13,422 nucleotides of DNA from contig CBHWET010000109.1 of NCBI GenBank assembly GCA_966112985.1, forward strand, positions 1 through 13,422, written 5' to 3'. The stretch's first letter is position 1. Each line of letters opens with the position of its first letter. The notes below the pieces were generated by a model. It did no database searches, was not told where the DNA came from, and worked only from the letters and a program-made list of their open reading frames with translations. Positions 1 to 7,076 of the stretch are shown one piece after another. This stretch comes from CBHWET01 sp966112985 (GTDB taxonomy: Bacteria > Verrucomicrobiota > Verrucomicrobiia > Limisphaerales > JACDHS01). The position numbers and the translations under genes are program-made.

Positions 1-1316
1 TGCCCCGTTTCACTTATATCGCAATGGATCAGAAGGGGAAGGAGACAAAGGGGACACTGGAGGTCGCCAACCAAAACGAAGCGATCGTCCGAATAAAGGA
101 GATGGGGTATTTCCCGACGAAGGTTGTCGAAGACAAGGGCAAACCTGCAGCGAAGGGCCAACCTGCCAAGGGTGCCAAAGGGGCGAAGGCCAAAGGCAAG
201 GGCGGCTCCATGAATATCAACATCAAGATCCCTGGTCTTGGTGGAAAAGTTAAACCGAAGGTTCTCACTACTTTCACTCGTCAGTTGGCCACTCTTGTTG
301 AAGCCGGTCTTCCGCTTTTGCGTGGTCTTCGTGTTCTTGAAAAGCAGGAACGAAACGCCACTCTCAGAAAAATCATCGGCGATGTCGCCCAATCAATCGA
401 AGGCGGTAGTACATTTTCTGAAGGTCTGGCGCAGCATCCCAAGGTTTTTAATCGCCTTTATGTGAATATGGTGAAGGCCGGTGAAATGGGCGGTGTGCTC
501 GAAGTTGTCATGAAGCGTCTGGCTGACTTCATGGAGAAAGCGCAGAAGATCAAAGGCAAAGTCGTTGCGGCGATGTTTTATCCGGCGGCTGTTATCACTG
601 TTGCCGTTTCCATCATGGGTATCCTCATGGTGTTCGTCATTCCGAAGTTTAAGGACATCTTCGCTGGCATGAATATCGAGTTGCCAGAATTCACAAAGCT
701 CGTTTTGGCTATCAGCGAAATGGTCAAAGACCACGCGCTAATGACCCTCGGTGGTTTATTCGCGGCGTTTGTCGCGTTGAAATTGTTTTTGAAAACGCGG
801 TTTGGTCGTCGGCTGTTTGACCGCGTCAAGATGCACGTGCCAGCCATCGGGCCTGTGATCAGTAAAGTGGCAATTTCGCGTTTTACTCGTACTCTCGGTA
901 CATTGGTCAGTAGTGGTGTTCCTATTTTGCAAGCGTTGACGATTGTCAAAGAGACATCTGGTAACGTGATCGTCGGGGAAGCCGTTGCAGCGGTGCACGA
1001 AAGCGTAAAGGAAGGCGAAACAATCACTGCGCCACTGGAAGCTTCCAAAGTATTTCCGCCCATGGTCATCAGCATGGTGGACGTCGGTGAGCAAACCGGC
1101 GCCTTGCCTGAAATGTTGATGAAGATCGCTGATAACTATGACGAAGAAGTCGACAATGCCGTTGCGGCTATGACTTCGCTGCTTGAGCCGATCATGATCG
1201 TGCTTCTGGCTGTAATTGTCGGCAGTATCGTCATCGCGCTGTTCCTTCCACTCATTAAACTCATGGATCAAGGTTTCGACGGCGGCGGTGGTGAGGGTGG
1301 CAAAGGCAAAGATTAA
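1..1316 (+). CDS. Type IV pilus / type II secretion inner-membrane platform protein (PilC/GspF family), start codon cut by the window edge
   Basis: Polytopic inner-membrane protein that serves as the platform on which the cytoplasmic ATPase drives pilin or pseudopilin assembly. The frame is open from base 1. Bases 1-2 are TG and the next codons read PRFTYIA before an internal Met at 24, the usual PilC/GspF N-terminus, so the real start is an NTG codon missing one base and the protein is about 438 residues. Numbered that way, there are two T2SSF domains at about 90-212 and 291-413. Each carries the family glycine motif (KAGEMGGVLE and VGEQTGALPEM). Hydrophobic segments lie at about 190-217, 245-263 and 397-420. 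Between the N-terminal segment and the first domain (about 46-80) is a Lys/Ala/Gly-rich linker, and the C-terminus is a Gly/Lys-rich tail. The family is certain; PilC versus GspF cannot be decided without the upstream genes. Confidence 0.93.
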   Translation, partial: PRFTYIAMDQKGKETKGTLEVANQNEAIVRIKEMGYFPTKVVEDKGKPAAKGQPAKGAKGAKAKGKGGSMNINIKIPGLGGKVKPKVLTTFTRQLATLVEAGLPLLRGLRVLEKQERNATLRKIIGDVAQSIEGGSTFSEGLAQHPKVFNRLYVNMVKAGEMGGVLEVVMKRLADFMEKAQKIKGKVVAAMFYPAAVITVAVSIMGILMVFVIPKFKDIFAGMNIELPEFTKLVLAISEMVKDHALMTLGGLFAAFVALKLFLKTRFGRRLFDRVKMHVPAIGPVISKVAISRFTRTLGTLVSSGVPILQALTIVKETSGNVIVGEAVAAVHESVKEGETITAPLEASKVFPPMVISMVDVGEQTGALPEMLMKIADNYDEEVDNAVAAMTSLLEPIMIVLLAVIVGSIVIALFLPLIKLMDQGFDGGGGEGGKGKD

Positions 1317-1333
1317 TTTGTTGCACACTTTCC

Positions 1334-1370
1334 AAAGCCGCCAGTTAACACTGGCGGCTTTTTTCTCTTA
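1334..1370 (+). terminator. Rho-independent terminator after the pilC/gspF-like gene
   Basis: A perfect 12-bp stem pairs 1334-1345 with 1350-1361 around a four-base TAAC loop. The stem core is GCCGCCAG/CTGGCGGC. A T-rich run follows directly (TTTTTT up to 1364, then CTCTT). It begins 18 bases after the stop codon at 1314-1316, where an intrinsic terminator is expected, and it separates the pilus/secretion gene from the next gene. Confidence 0.92.
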
Positions 1371-1534
1371 CAGACCAGTCCGATAGGGCTTGGTACACGA
1401 AAGATTGTCTACTAGTTTACCGATTAACGATGGTGATCGCAGGTAACGAAGTTCGGCGCCCAGGAAGATAGGTGAATCCTTGGCATCAATTTCGCTTCTG
1501 TCAGCCAAGGCTGCATTTGAAACTTTTCGCGTTC
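1371..1534. other. Short intergenic stretch; no clear element
   Basis: I see no RNA gene, repeat or convincing promoter pair between the terminator and the next gene. An AGGA at 1462-1465 followed by GTG at 1472 could be a ribosome-binding site and start that would extend the next gene by 21 codons; see that entry. Confidence 0.4.
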
Positions 1535-2275
1535 ATGAGAACAAAACATTCCAAAAACATGTCCTTTCTGAGCGGGTTGCTATTGGCCACGGTGCTTTGT
1601 CCGATGCTGGTTGCTGGCGCCGACTTTTCGGTATCTCTAAAAACAGATAAGAGCGAATATTTAGTCGGCGAGCCCGTTGCTGTCTCCGCCACAGTATCGT
1701 ATAGCGGTTCGGTTCCGCTGGAGTTTAATGATCCGCGCGATCCAGGCCAATATGTCGAAACTCTGGAAATTGCTCATATGGCTAAAGACCCGCAGTTTCG
1801 CAAATTTGTGTCACGGGCTGAAGCGGCGGACGCGAAAGCCGAACGTGGGCAGTTTCCCGCAGTCGTTTTTAACACGGGCACTCAAATTGATCGGAATTAT
1901 TTCATTCACGGATGGCCGAAGGACTTTGCCCCTGGTAGTGATGTGTTAGTATTTGCAAAGCCTGGGGTTTACGTCGTTCGTTTCACAGCTCGGTTTAACT
2001 CGGAGATAGCGTCTGAAGAAACGCTAATTTCAATCAATGAGCCGACGACAGACGCAGACAAAGGCGCGTGGAAATGGCTGCAGCAAAACGACCGTCTGGA
2101 GAAGTTCTGTGATCTCGACACTGTTCCTAAGGAAGCGACGGATGCGAACAAAGCGGAGCGGGAAAAGTTGCTTAAACCTTTTGAGGACCTCATGAAACAG
2201 TTTCCCGACTCGGTTTACGCGAAATACGTGCGCAGTGTCGCTGGGAAGTTCTTCGATACACCGGAGAAGCCGTAA
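1535..2275 (+). CDS. Unrecognised secreted protein with N-terminal beta-rich domain and C-terminal helical segment
   Basis: A 246-residue protein of no family I recognise. From the ATG at 1535 it opens with a basic segment (MRTKHSKN) and a hydrophobic core (SFLSGLLLATVLCPMLVAGA), a typical Sec signal peptide ending near residue 28. The mature part begins FSVSLKTDKSEYLVGEPV, the kind of strand pattern seen in Ig-like beta-sandwich domains, to about residue 165. The rest is charged and probably helical. Its end, KPFEDLMKQFPDSVYAKYV, resembles one helix pair of a TPR-type repeat, but only one copy is visible. Start choice is uncertain. GTG at 1472 has a better ribosome-binding site but would place 29 extra residues ahead of the hydrophobic core. 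ATG at 1559 is also possible. It converges with the sulfatase downstream, 8 bases between stops. Role unknown; envelope or periplasm location is inferred. Confidence 0.7.
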   Translation: MRTKHSKNMSFLSGLLLATVLCPMLVAGADFSVSLKTDKSEYLVGEPVAVSATVSYSGSVPLEFNDPRDPGQYVETLEIAHMAKDPQFRKFVSRAEAADAKAERGQFPAVVFNTGTQIDRNYFIHGWPKDFAPGSDVLVFAKPGVYVVRFTARFNSEIASEETLISINEPTTDADKGAWKWLQQNDRLEKFCDLDTVPKEATDANKAEREKLLKPFEDLMKQFPDSVYAKYVRSVAGKFFDTPEKP

Positions 2276-2283
2276 GAGTTCAA

Positions 2284-2442
2284 TTAGTCTTCAGCCCGAA
2301 CATTTGACCACGGCTTATGGTTAAAGTCTGACTTCGGCAATTTATCGGGCACGTTTATTTTGGGCACAACGGCTGCGAGTTGTTTTTTGACCGTCACGAG
2401 TTCCGGCTTATTTGCCAGATTGAACCATTCATGTTGATCGCG
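2284..2442 (-). pseudogene. Out-of-frame C-terminal tail of the sulfatase
   Basis: The 52 codons from 2442 down to the TAA at 2284-2286 read RDQHEWFNLANKPELV and onward. This is the standard sulfatase C-terminal signature (E-L-Y-D-x-x-x-D-P-x-E-W-x-N-L-A) and belongs directly after the E-L-Y-D-E-T of the main frame. Dropping one C from the four-C run (2445-2442 on the minus strand; GGGG on the plus strand) joins the frames exactly, giving a 476-residue protein of normal length for the clade. The tail has no plausible start of its own. It is either the result of a real frameshift mutation or of a homopolymer sequencing error. Confidence 0.85.
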
Positions 2443-3715
2443 GGGTTTCGTCGTAAAGTTCTTCATCTCCATTGGCGTAACGGATATATCGCCACTGTTC
2501 CGTTCGAACCGCATGATTGTTCGGACCGTATGTCGTGACCGCTGGTCGGTTCCATTTAACGGTTGGATTTTTGAGTAGCGAATCGAAACTGACTCCTTCA
2601 ATCTCTTTAGGCAGCGGCAACCCGCATAGATCGGTCATCGTGGGATAGACGTCGAGGAAACTGACGACACGATCACAGCGTTGATTCGGCTTTGTCATTC
2701 CTGGGACGACAAACATCAAAGGTGCATGAGTGGCTTCTTCCCACAACACGTGTTTTTGCCAGTGCAGTTTTTCGCCGAGATGCCATCCGTGATCGCTCCA
2801 AAGGACAACAATCGTATTTGTGGCATAAGGACTTTTATCAAACGCATCGAGAACGCGTCCGACGCACGCATCCGAAAAGCTGCATGTTGCGAGATAAGCT
2901 TGGACTGCACTTTTCCAGAGGCCATTGGTGACAATCATGGAGTGAGCACCTGATTTTAGGCCGGGCGCCTGATCAGCCCATAATTGTCCAGTCGGCGGCA
3001 GATCGGAAACATCATCTTCCTTCATCACCGGCAATTGGATTTTTTCAAGTGGGTGCATGTCGAAATACTTCTGCGGGACGTGAAGGGGGACGTGCGGTTT
3101 GAAAAAGCCAACGGCAAGAAATAAGGGTTTGTCGTTCGTTTCCTGAAGATGTCTGACTGCCCAGTTCGCAATTTTCATATCCGACATCTGGTCGTCCTCG
3201 GCTTTCAACGGCCCCCATGGAAAAGGCTTCTTTTTCGCATCTGGATCGCGCGGCGCTTTTACGTCGTTGTCGGGAATAGGGAAATATTCCTCCCAGGAAC
3301 GGGGATCAGAAGTCTGGTTCGCTATATCGAAAACCTTGCCGCCCCCCAACACGCGATAACCGTTGTGTCTAAAGTACTGGGGTAGCGTGACCGCATCCGG
3401 AATGAAATTTCTAAAGCGGTGCAGATTGCCATACACACCCGTCGTTGATGGACGCAAACCGGTGATCAAAGCGATCCGAGATGGATTGCATAAGGGGGCG
3501 GCGGCGTAAGCGTGAGTGAACAGCATGCCGCGACCAGCGAGTCGATCAATGTTTGGCGTTTTCGCTTGAGGATGTCCGCCCATCACACCGACCCAGTTGT
3601 TCATATCATCGACGGCGATGAAAAGCACATTGGGTTTGGGCGCCGCCATCGAAATCGACACAGGAATGAATGTCAGGAGCAAAAGTGTTACGATGTGATG
3701 CAGACGGGAAATCAT
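2429..3715 (-). CDS. Iduronate-2-sulfatase-like secreted sulfatase, reading frame ended early by a frameshift
   Basis: Exported sulfatase of the alkaline phosphatase superfamily that would hydrolyse sulfate esters, probably on polysaccharides; the substrate is unknown. Residues 1-24 form a signal peptide. Residues 29-40 (NVLFIAVDDMNN) carry the metal ligands D36 and D37. C76 in C-N-P-S-R is the cysteine that becomes formylglycine. K127, H208, D308-H309 and K321 match further active-site positions of the iduronate-2-sulfatase clade. The clade's Lys-Val-Phe-His motif reads K-V-F-D here (D130), an unusual loss of the His. The frame runs through E-E-L-Y-D at 418-422 and then ends six codons later at 2429-2431. 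The expected C-terminus continues in another frame, so this 428-residue product lacks about 50 residues. AAGG lies about 8 bases before the ATG. The gene is divergent from the gene at 3848. Family certain; whether it is functional is open. Confidence 0.85.
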   Translation of the reverse strand: MISRLHHIVTLLLLTFIPVSISMAAPKPNVLFIAVDDMNNWVGVMGGHPQAKTPNIDRLAGRGMLFTHAYAAAPLCNPSRIALITGLRPSTTGVYGNLHRFRNFIPDAVTLPQYFRHNGYRVLGGGKVFDIANQTSDPRSWEEYFPIPDNDVKAPRDPDAKKKPFPWGPLKAEDDQMSDMKIANWAVRHLQETNDKPLFLAVGFFKPHVPLHVPQKYFDMHPLEKIQLPVMKEDDVSDLPPTGQLWADQAPGLKSGAHSMIVTNGLWKSAVQAYLATCSFSDACVGRVLDAFDKSPYATNTIVVLWSDHGWHLGEKLHWQKHVLWEEATHAPLMFVVPGMTKPNQRCDRVVSFLDVYPTMTDLCGLPLPKEIEGVSFDSLLKNPTVKWNRPAVTTYGPNNHAVRTEQWRYIRYANGDEELYDETPRST

Positions 3716-3847
3716 GACCGAGCCTTTTGCGAATAAAGCGGCGTTGCAATCTAAATTTTTGCACGGCAGTGCGAAAATGGTTCACTTCGAAAAAACTTTC
3801 TCAGGCATCTGGTGTTGAGGATGTAGTTACTGCTGCGGTGACATTGA
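3716..3847. promoter_or_regulatory. Divergent intergenic region between the sulfatase and the small membrane-anchored protein
   Basis: This 132-base gap separates two outward-facing genes, so it must hold promoters for both unless one is transcribed from further away. It is AT-richer than the flanking genes, with A/T runs at about 3750-3759 and 3789-3799. I could not identify a convincing -35/-10 pair on either strand, nor an operator palindrome. Confidence 0.35.
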
Positions 3848-4588
3848 ATGAAACCAAGAATTGGGCGTCGACGAAAAGTCTTGGCGATATTGAGAATCAG
3901 CATCATTTGCACGGCGGCACTGTGGCAATTTCGTTCCCGCCCACAATCTGACGTCGTTATTTTCTATCGAGCGACATCTTTACCGCCATCTGAACGATCC
4001 TGGTCGGATCGAGTAGATCAATTGATTCCGACGTCGGCCTCATGGGCATGGTTGTGGCGGTTGAGATATGCGGTGTTTGATAAGCGTCCAACTTTGCAGA
4101 TCAATGCTGCTTATTGTGACTTAACTCACGTGTTGCGCGACGATTGGGCATCGCTCGGAGAGGCCTCTTTTCATGATAATGGCAGCATCGGCGTGTGGAT
4201 TTCTGAGGAAAAGAGTCTTGTCGCTTTCAGTCAACGTTTAGCAAAAACGAAGGGAATTACTTCTATCATGAGATTCGACACAGCGAATGAAGTCGAGTCC
4301 ATTGGTTCAACCGAAATGCGACCGCCCGAAGTCCCAAACCGAAAAGAGGTCGTCACGGGTTTTTTACCACGGGTGAAAAGCGGATCGGTTGACTTAATGG
4401 GGCTGTTTCGGATTACCGAATCCGTCGCAAACGAAACTTCATCGTCACCACAGATCGTTACGAATTTCACTTTGGCCGCAAGATTGCAAATTCCGAACGG
4501 AAAAGGGGCGTTGCTGATCGAAACGAACAGTAGCGGACGCATTCAGGGTGCACTAATTACGCTTAAGGTGCCGAAAGGGAATAAGTAG
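3848..4588 (+). CDS. Unrecognised protein with an N-terminal membrane anchor
   Basis: A 246-residue protein I do not recognise. The start is well fixed: an in-frame TGA (3845-3847) immediately precedes the ATG, and GGTGA lies about 8 bases upstream. The N-terminus is strongly basic (MKPRIGRRRK) followed by a short hydrophobic stretch (VLAILRISIICTAALW), suggesting a single inward-anchored membrane helix or a signal peptide with no obvious cleavage site. The remaining 215 or so residues appear soluble, with mixed strand and helix, and contain one Cys (in NAAYCDL) and several Trp in SWAWLW near residue 68. The C-terminal part (TNFTLAARLQIPNGKGALLI) has alternating hydrophobics of a beta-rich domain, vaguely like secretin-type strands, but I would not assign it. 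It is divergent from the frameshifted sulfatase and 122 bases upstream of RNase R. Function unknown. Confidence 0.72.
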   Translation: MKPRIGRRRKVLAILRISIICTAALWQFRSRPQSDVVIFYRATSLPPSERSWSDRVDQLIPTSASWAWLWRLRYAVFDKRPTLQINAAYCDLTHVLRDDWASLGEASFHDNGSIGVWISEEKSLVAFSQRLAKTKGITSIMRFDTANEVESIGSTEMRPPEVPNRKEVVTGFLPRVKSGSVDLMGLFRITESVANETSSSPQIVTNFTLAARLQIPNGKGALLIETNSSGRIQGALITLKVPKGNK

Positions 4589-4710
4589 TCGGCCTTGTGT
4601 AGCGCCATAAAGTGTCAGTCATGCCTTTCCTTTGCTCCTTCTAACAGTATGGTTTCTTACACGGCTTTCCGGTCCACTCACGGATTCAGTGATCGCCGCT
4701 TGGATACACA

Positions 4711-7041
4711 ATGGAACAACAGATTTTAGATCTGCTCGGCACGAAGGACTACCTTCCCCTCAATGTTCGCGGCTTGCTCTCAACGCTTGGACTACCGTCG
4801 AATCAACAGCAGGAATTACAACGCGTGCTCCGAAATCTTGAACGGCAGGGAGGCGTCGCCCGCATTAAAGGCAATCGCTACATCATACCCCGCGAAGCCG
4901 ATTTGATTTCTGGCCGCCTTCGGATCAATCGAAGTGGTAAAGGATTTCTACAGGCCGACGATCCGTCGATCAAAGAAGTCGTGGTGCCTGAAAGTGCGAC
5001 GGGGACGGCCTTGCACGAGGATCGTGTCCTGGTTCGTTTGGATAGAGGCGCGAGAGGTCTATCCCATCGCGGGGGAGAGAACACCGGTCAGGTTATTCGT
5101 GTCCTTGAGAGAAGGCGCGCCAAGATTGTCGGCACATTACAACGCGGACGGCAATTTCTTTACGTCATCCCGGACGATCCGCGTATTCCGCATGACATCT
5201 ATGTGCCGGAGCCGCGCGATGTTGGCCGCCGTCCCTACATCGGCGACAAGGTCGTCGTCGAACTCCAGGAATGGGAATCGCGCAGCACCAATCCCGAAGG
5301 AGAAATCATTGAGGTCCTCGGCGCGCCGGACGAAGAAGGTGTGGATATGCTTTCCGTGCTGCGCCAATACGATTTACCGCTGCACTTTCCAAAGCCGGTT
5401 TTGAATGAAGCGCGAGCTATGGGAACGGTCGTTCATCCGCACGAGATAGCAGGGCGCGAAGATTGCCGCGGCCACCAGGTCATTACGATTGATCCAGACG
5501 ATGCGAAAGACTTTGACGATGCGATCTGCTTGCAGAGAACACCCGAGGGCACATGGAAGCTGTGGGTTCACATCGCCGACGTTTCGAATTATGTGAAGCC
5601 CGGCACCTCGCTCGATGATGAGGCGCGGAAACGCGGTAATTCGACGTATCTCGTCGATCGTGTGATCCCGATGCTCCCTGAGGCATTAAGCAATGAGCTG
5701 TGTTCGCTCAAGCCGAATGTCGACCGACTCACTAAATGTGTGGAGTTCCTCGTGTCGAATGACGGGCGTGTCTTGAACGCAAAGTTTTATTCAGCGGTTA
5801 TTCATTCGAAGCGGCGGTTCAGCTATCAGGAAGTACTTGCGATTCTGCAACGGCGTCCGTCCGGTCCAATTGAAGAGATGTTGCACGACGCGCATGAACT
5901 GGCGCAGAAGATTCGCAGGCTTCGATTCAAAGCTGGGTCACTGGACCTGGATTTTCCCGAGACGAAAATCCGTCTCGACGATCAGGGACGCGTGGCGCGG
6001 ATCGAGAAAGTAGTCAACGACGTTTCGCACCAGTTGATCGAAGAATACATGCTTCTTGCCAACGAAGCTGTGGCCGCGCATTTGATGAGCCAAAATCAAA
6101 AGGCAGTTTATCGCGTGCACGAAGAGCCTGACGAAAAACGATTGCAGGAATATCGAGAAGAAGTGCTCAGTCACAATGTGCAGTGTGGCAATCTCAAGAA
6201 TCGCCACGAGGTGCAGAGACTCTTGCAAAAGCTGAACACGATTCCGATCGGCCCTGCCTTGAAAATTGGTTTTCTGAAATCGTTAATGCGCGCGCGCTAT
6301 GCGTATGAGCCGCTCGGGCATTACGGTCTTGCGAAAAAGAAGTACACGCACTTCACCTCCCCGATCCGGCGATATGCGGATCTCGTCGTTCATCGCGCGT
6401 TATTCCAAAGCGTTGCCAGCTCGGCGCAGGCGCTTCGATCAATGGCTAATCATATTTCTGATACGGAACGCAATTCCGCTGATGCCGAGCGCGACAGCAA
6501 GGACGTTAAGTTATTTGCATTCTTAAATGCGCAATTGAAGTCGGGTGAGCCAATCCGCTATCCAGCGCTGGTGACGGACGTGCGCAATATGGGTTTCTTT
6601 GTCGATGTCCCGGGACTGAGCATGAGCGGCCTCGTTCCGCTTTCCACGATGACGGATGACTTCTATGTCTTCGATGGCGAGCGTAATTATCTGATTGGAC
6701 GGCGCACACGCCGAATCATCCGCCTCGGCGACCGTGTGGAGGTTCAGGTGGCGAAGGTGGACTCGTTTAAGAAGCAGGTTGATTTTCGCCTTGTTCAAGC
6801 GACCCGCGAACGGGATCGGGATCGGGACCGCGGGGCGGAAAAACCGTTTCTCCAATCGAGCGTGAGGAAGTTTGAACAGCCCGGACGTCCGCAGCGATGG
6901 CCACAACGAGGAGAGATTATCTCGACGTCCGGCACTGCGCATCGCAAAGAAGAGCGGCAGTCGTTCGGTTCCTCACGTCGGCGTTCGGGTGGCCGGCGGC
7001 AGCAGCGCAAAGGGCGAGGATCGCGCCGTCGCAGTTTCTGA
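4711..7041 (+). CDS. rnr: Ribonuclease R (3'-to-5' exoribonuclease, RNase II/RNB family)
   Basis: Processive hydrolytic 3'-to-5' exoribonuclease of the cytoplasm that degrades structured RNA. At 776 residues it is close to the usual length (E. coli about 813). Domains in order: winged-helix segment 1-62, two cold-shock/OB domains about 66-130 and 136-205, RNB catalytic domain about 245-575, S1 domain about 613-695, basic tail 696-776. The catalytic metal-binding aspartates D261, D267, D269 and D270 lie in IDPDDAKDFDDA. Y313 in STYLVDRVIPMLP is the conserved tyrosine that stacks on the RNA end. HFTSPIRRYADL (547-558) is the conserved arginine motif. The start is fixed by an in-frame TGA at 4690-4692 with no other ATG between. 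A weak GGA at 4702-4704 may serve as ribosome-binding site. The tail is rich in Arg, Gln and Ser, as expected for RNA contact. It probably shares a transcript with the sulfatase 35 bases downstream. Confidence 0.96.
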   Translation: MEQQILDLLGTKDYLPLNVRGLLSTLGLPSNQQQELQRVLRNLERQGGVARIKGNRYIIPREADLISGRLRINRSGKGFLQADDPSIKEVVVPESATGTALHEDRVLVRLDRGARGLSHRGGENTGQVIRVLERRRAKIVGTLQRGRQFLYVIPDDPRIPHDIYVPEPRDVGRRPYIGDKVVVELQEWESRSTNPEGEIIEVLGAPDEEGVDMLSVLRQYDLPLHFPKPVLNEARAMGTVVHPHEIAGREDCRGHQVITIDPDDAKDFDDAICLQRTPEGTWKLWVHIADVSNYVKPGTSLDDEARKRGNSTYLVDRVIPMLPEALSNELCSLKPNVDRLTKCVEFLVSNDGRVLNAKFYSAVIHSKRRFSYQEVLAILQRRPSGPIEEMLHDAHELAQKIRRLRFKAGSLDLDFPETKIRLDDQGRVARIEKVVNDVSHQLIEEYMLLANEAVAAHLMSQNQKAVYRVHEEPDEKRLQEYREEVLSHNVQCGNLKNRHEVQRLLQKLNTIPIGPALKIGFLKSLMRARYAYEPLGHYGLAKKKYTHFTSPIRRYADLVVHRALFQSVASSAQALRSMANHISDTERNSADAERDSKDVKLFAFLNAQLKSGEPIRYPALVTDVRNMGFFVDVPGLSMSGLVPLSTMTDDFYVFDGERNYLIGRRTRRIIRLGDRVEVQVAKVDSFKKQVDFRLVQATRERDRDRDRGAEKPFLQSSVRKFEQPGRPQRWPQRGEIISTSGTAHRKEERQSFGSSRRRSGGRRQQRKGRGSRRRSF
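6811..6828 (+). repeat. Short hexanucleotide repeat inside rnr
   Basis: CGGGAT occurs twice in tandem followed by CGGGAC, encoding alternating Arg-Asp just after the S1 domain (RERDRDRDRG, residues 699-708). Unit gain or loss would keep the frame and only change the length of the charged linker. Confidence 0.75.
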
Positions 7042-7076
7042 TTCTCGTTGTCGGTTGCGTCGCGTAAATTCCGGAC

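Noticed and set aside
756..1328. 190-codon open frame on the minus strand across the pilC/gspF-like gene
   Set aside because: It lies entirely antisense to a clear family member, its product is rich in His, Asp and Thr without hydrophobic or domain pattern, and it runs through the terminator hairpin.
1472..1534. GTG start at 1472 for the secreted protein ending at 2275
   Set aside because: It has a better-placed AGGA, but it would put 29 extra residues in front of the hydrophobic core of an otherwise normal signal peptide. Kept as an alternative only.
2435..2450. Programmed +1 frameshifting in the sulfatase mRNA
   Set aside because: The CCCC run alone is a weak slip site; I see no in-frame stop or rare codon at the shift point and no obvious stimulatory hairpin. 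Mutation or sequencing error is simpler.
3727..3951. 74-codon open frame overlapping the divergent intergenic region
   Set aside because: It overlaps the better-supported gene at 3848 in another frame and shows no signal peptide or domain pattern.
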